Part shown: piece after piece, positions 63,022-64,000 of the stretch
Position numbering within the stretch: the first letter of the stretch is position 1
Layout: every line of letters starts with the position of its first letter
Assembly: GCF_025263565.1 (NCBI RefSeq)
Contig: NZ_CP079865.1
Location: 3,968,001 to 4,032,000, forward strand
DNA length: 64,000 nt
Direction of reading: 5' to 3'
Source of the DNA: Mycobacterium sp. SMC-8
GTDB taxonomy: Bacteria > Actinomycetota > Actinomycetes > Mycobacteriales > Mycobacteriaceae
Program-made: the position numbers and the translations under genes
The notes under the pieces: model-generated
The model's database searches: none
Told to the model about the DNA's origin: nothing
What the model saw: the letters and a program-made list of their open reading frames with translations, nothing else

Positions 63022-64000
63022 ATGAAAAGTGATGTTCGTGCGAATCTTGATTCGCTTATGACCTATCCCGAATTCCCCAACGACAATCCCAGCGTCGGCG
63101 AGCTGGCCCTCGAGGACCGCACCGCGCTGCGGCGGGTGGCCGGGCTGTCCACCGAGCTGACCGACGTCTCCGAGGTCGAATACCGGCAGCTGCGCCTGGA
63201 GCGCGTCGTGCTCGTCGGTGTGTGGACCGAGGGCAGCGCCGCCGACGCCGACGCCAGCCTGGCCGAACTGGCCGCCCTGGCCGAAACCGCCGGCTCCGAG
63301 GTCCTCGAAGGCCTGATCCAGCGGCGCGACAAACCGGACCCGTCGACCTACATCGGCTCCGGCAAGGCCGCCGAACTGCGCGAGCTCGTGGTGGCCACCG
63401 GCGCCGACACCGTGATCTGCGACGGCGAACTGAGCCCCGCGCAGCTCAACGCGCTGGAGAAGGTCGTCAAGGTCAAGGTCATCGACCGCACCGCGCTGAT
63501 CCTCGATATCTTCGCTCAGCACGCCACCAGCCGGGAAGGCAAGGCGCAGGTGTCGCTGGCGCAGATGGAGTACATGCTGCCGCGCCTGCGAGGCTGGGGT
63601 GAGTCGATGTCCCGGCAGGCCGGCGGCCGCGCCGGCGGCGCCGGCGGCGGCGTCGGCACCCGCGGTCCCGGCGAGACCAAGATCGAGACCGATCGACGGC
63701 GCATCCGGGAACGAATGTCCAAGCTTCGCCGCGAGATTCGCGAGATGAAACAGGTCCGCGACACCCAGCGCGGGCGCCGGGTGGCCAACGACGTGCCATC
63801 GGTGGCCATCGTCGGCTATACCAATGCCGGTAAGTCCAGCCTGCTCAATGCCCTCACCGGTGCCGGTGTGCTGGTCGAGAACGCGCTCTTCGCCACCCTC
63901 GAACCCACCACCCGCCGCGGGGAACTCGCCGACGGACGCGAGTTCGTGCTGACCGACACCGTCGGGTTTGTCCGGCATCTGCCGACCCAACTGGTCGAGG
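63022..64000 (+). CDS. hflX: GTPase HflX, N-terminal part (cut by window edge)
   Basis: 326 codons to the right edge. HflX is a ribosome-splitting GTPase active in heat and antibiotic stress. The N-terminal HflX domain includes LVGVWTEGSAADADASLAEL, IGSGKAAELRELV, VICDGELSPAQLNALE and VIDRTALILDIFAQHA. The Gly-rich and helical linker follows (GGRAGGAGGGVGTRGPGETK), then the GTPase domain with G1 VGYTNAGKSSLLNAL and G3 LTDTVGF. ATG 63022 is preceded by TTAATT and GGGG. A second ATG at 63058 corresponds to the usual MTYPEFP start. Confidence 0.95.
   Translation, partial: MKSDVRANLDSLMTYPEFPNDNPSVGELALEDRTALRRVAGLSTELTDVSEVEYRQLRLERVVLVGVWTEGSAADADASLAELAALAETAGSEVLEGLIQRRDKPDPSTYIGSGKAAELRELVVATGADTVICDGELSPAQLNALEKVVKVKVIDRTALILDIFAQHATSREGKAQVSLAQMEYMLPRLRGWGESMSRQAGGRAGGAGGGVGTRGPGETKIETDRRRIRERMSKLRREIREMKQVRDTQRGRRVANDVPSVAIVGYTNAGKSSLLNALTGAGVLVENALFATLEPTTRRGELADGREFVLTDTVGFVRHLPTQLVE

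Overview
The window is high-GC actinobacterial DNA with the gene order of a mycobacterium. thyA-dfrA, thyX-dapA-rnj, ftsK-argA-pgsA-clgR-pspA-pspM, recA-recX and miaB-miaA-dapF-hflX follow the M. tuberculosis Rv2764c-Rv2725c order as I know it. An intein-free recA, a group 1h type [NiFe]-hydrogenase cluster and gluABCD beside recX suggest an environmental, fast-growing Mycolicibacterium-like species. That assignment is inference from gene content. No rRNA, tRNA, CRISPR array or insertion sequence was recognised.

Layout. 1-6.9 kb: a partial secreted protein, a large LuxR-type ATPase regulator, thyA and dfrA separated by a 33-bp tandem repeat, a YcaQ/AlkX-like DNA glycosylase behind a DNA-damage-type promoter, and a haloalkane dehalogenase. 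6.9-19.7 kb: a defence-like island. Three genes run leftward (coiled-coil/RmuC-like protein, lipoprotein, EEP nuclease). Divergently, six genes run rightward: an HTH/degenerate methylase/HsdS-like fusion, hsdM, hsdS, a DUF1016 nuclease, hsdR and a small HTH protein. 19.8-23.2 kb: thyX, dapA, rnj. 23.6-26.4 kb: a leftward run of monooxygenase-like protein, mycofactocin-type SDR, methyltransferase and orphan response regulator, with an operator-like palindrome at its head. 26.5-35.2 kb: ftsK, argA, pgsA, a CinA-like protein, clgR-pspA-pspM, a frameshifted ephG, a glycosyltransferase and two small genes.

35.3-49.4 kb: one long leftward hydrogenase locus. hypA-hypB come first, then the small and large subunits, a NifU/four-Cys protein, three uncharacterised proteins, a 39-aa membrane protein too short for most gene callers, the maturation protease, a second hypC, hypF, hypC, hypD, hypE and a DUF6390-like protein. 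Together these encode the enzyme, its complete Ni-Fe(CN)2CO maturation machinery and likely electron-transfer partners for scavenging trace H2. 49.8-64 kb: recA with both a LexA box and a PafBC-type promoter, recX, two small membrane proteins, the gluABCD glutamate importer, miaB, a membrane protein, a DUF349 protein, a DMT-type transporter, an extradiol-dioxygenase-like protein, miaA, dapF and the start of hflX.

Many genes (thyA, thyX, dapA, ftsK, argA, pgsA, the DUF3046 gene, miaB) show a TANNNT box 6-8 nt before the start codon, consistent with leaderless transcription, which is common in mycobacteria. The least explained parts are the HTH/degenerate-methylase/HsdS fusion with its divergent RmuC-like partner, and the uncharacterised hydrogenase-cluster proteins.
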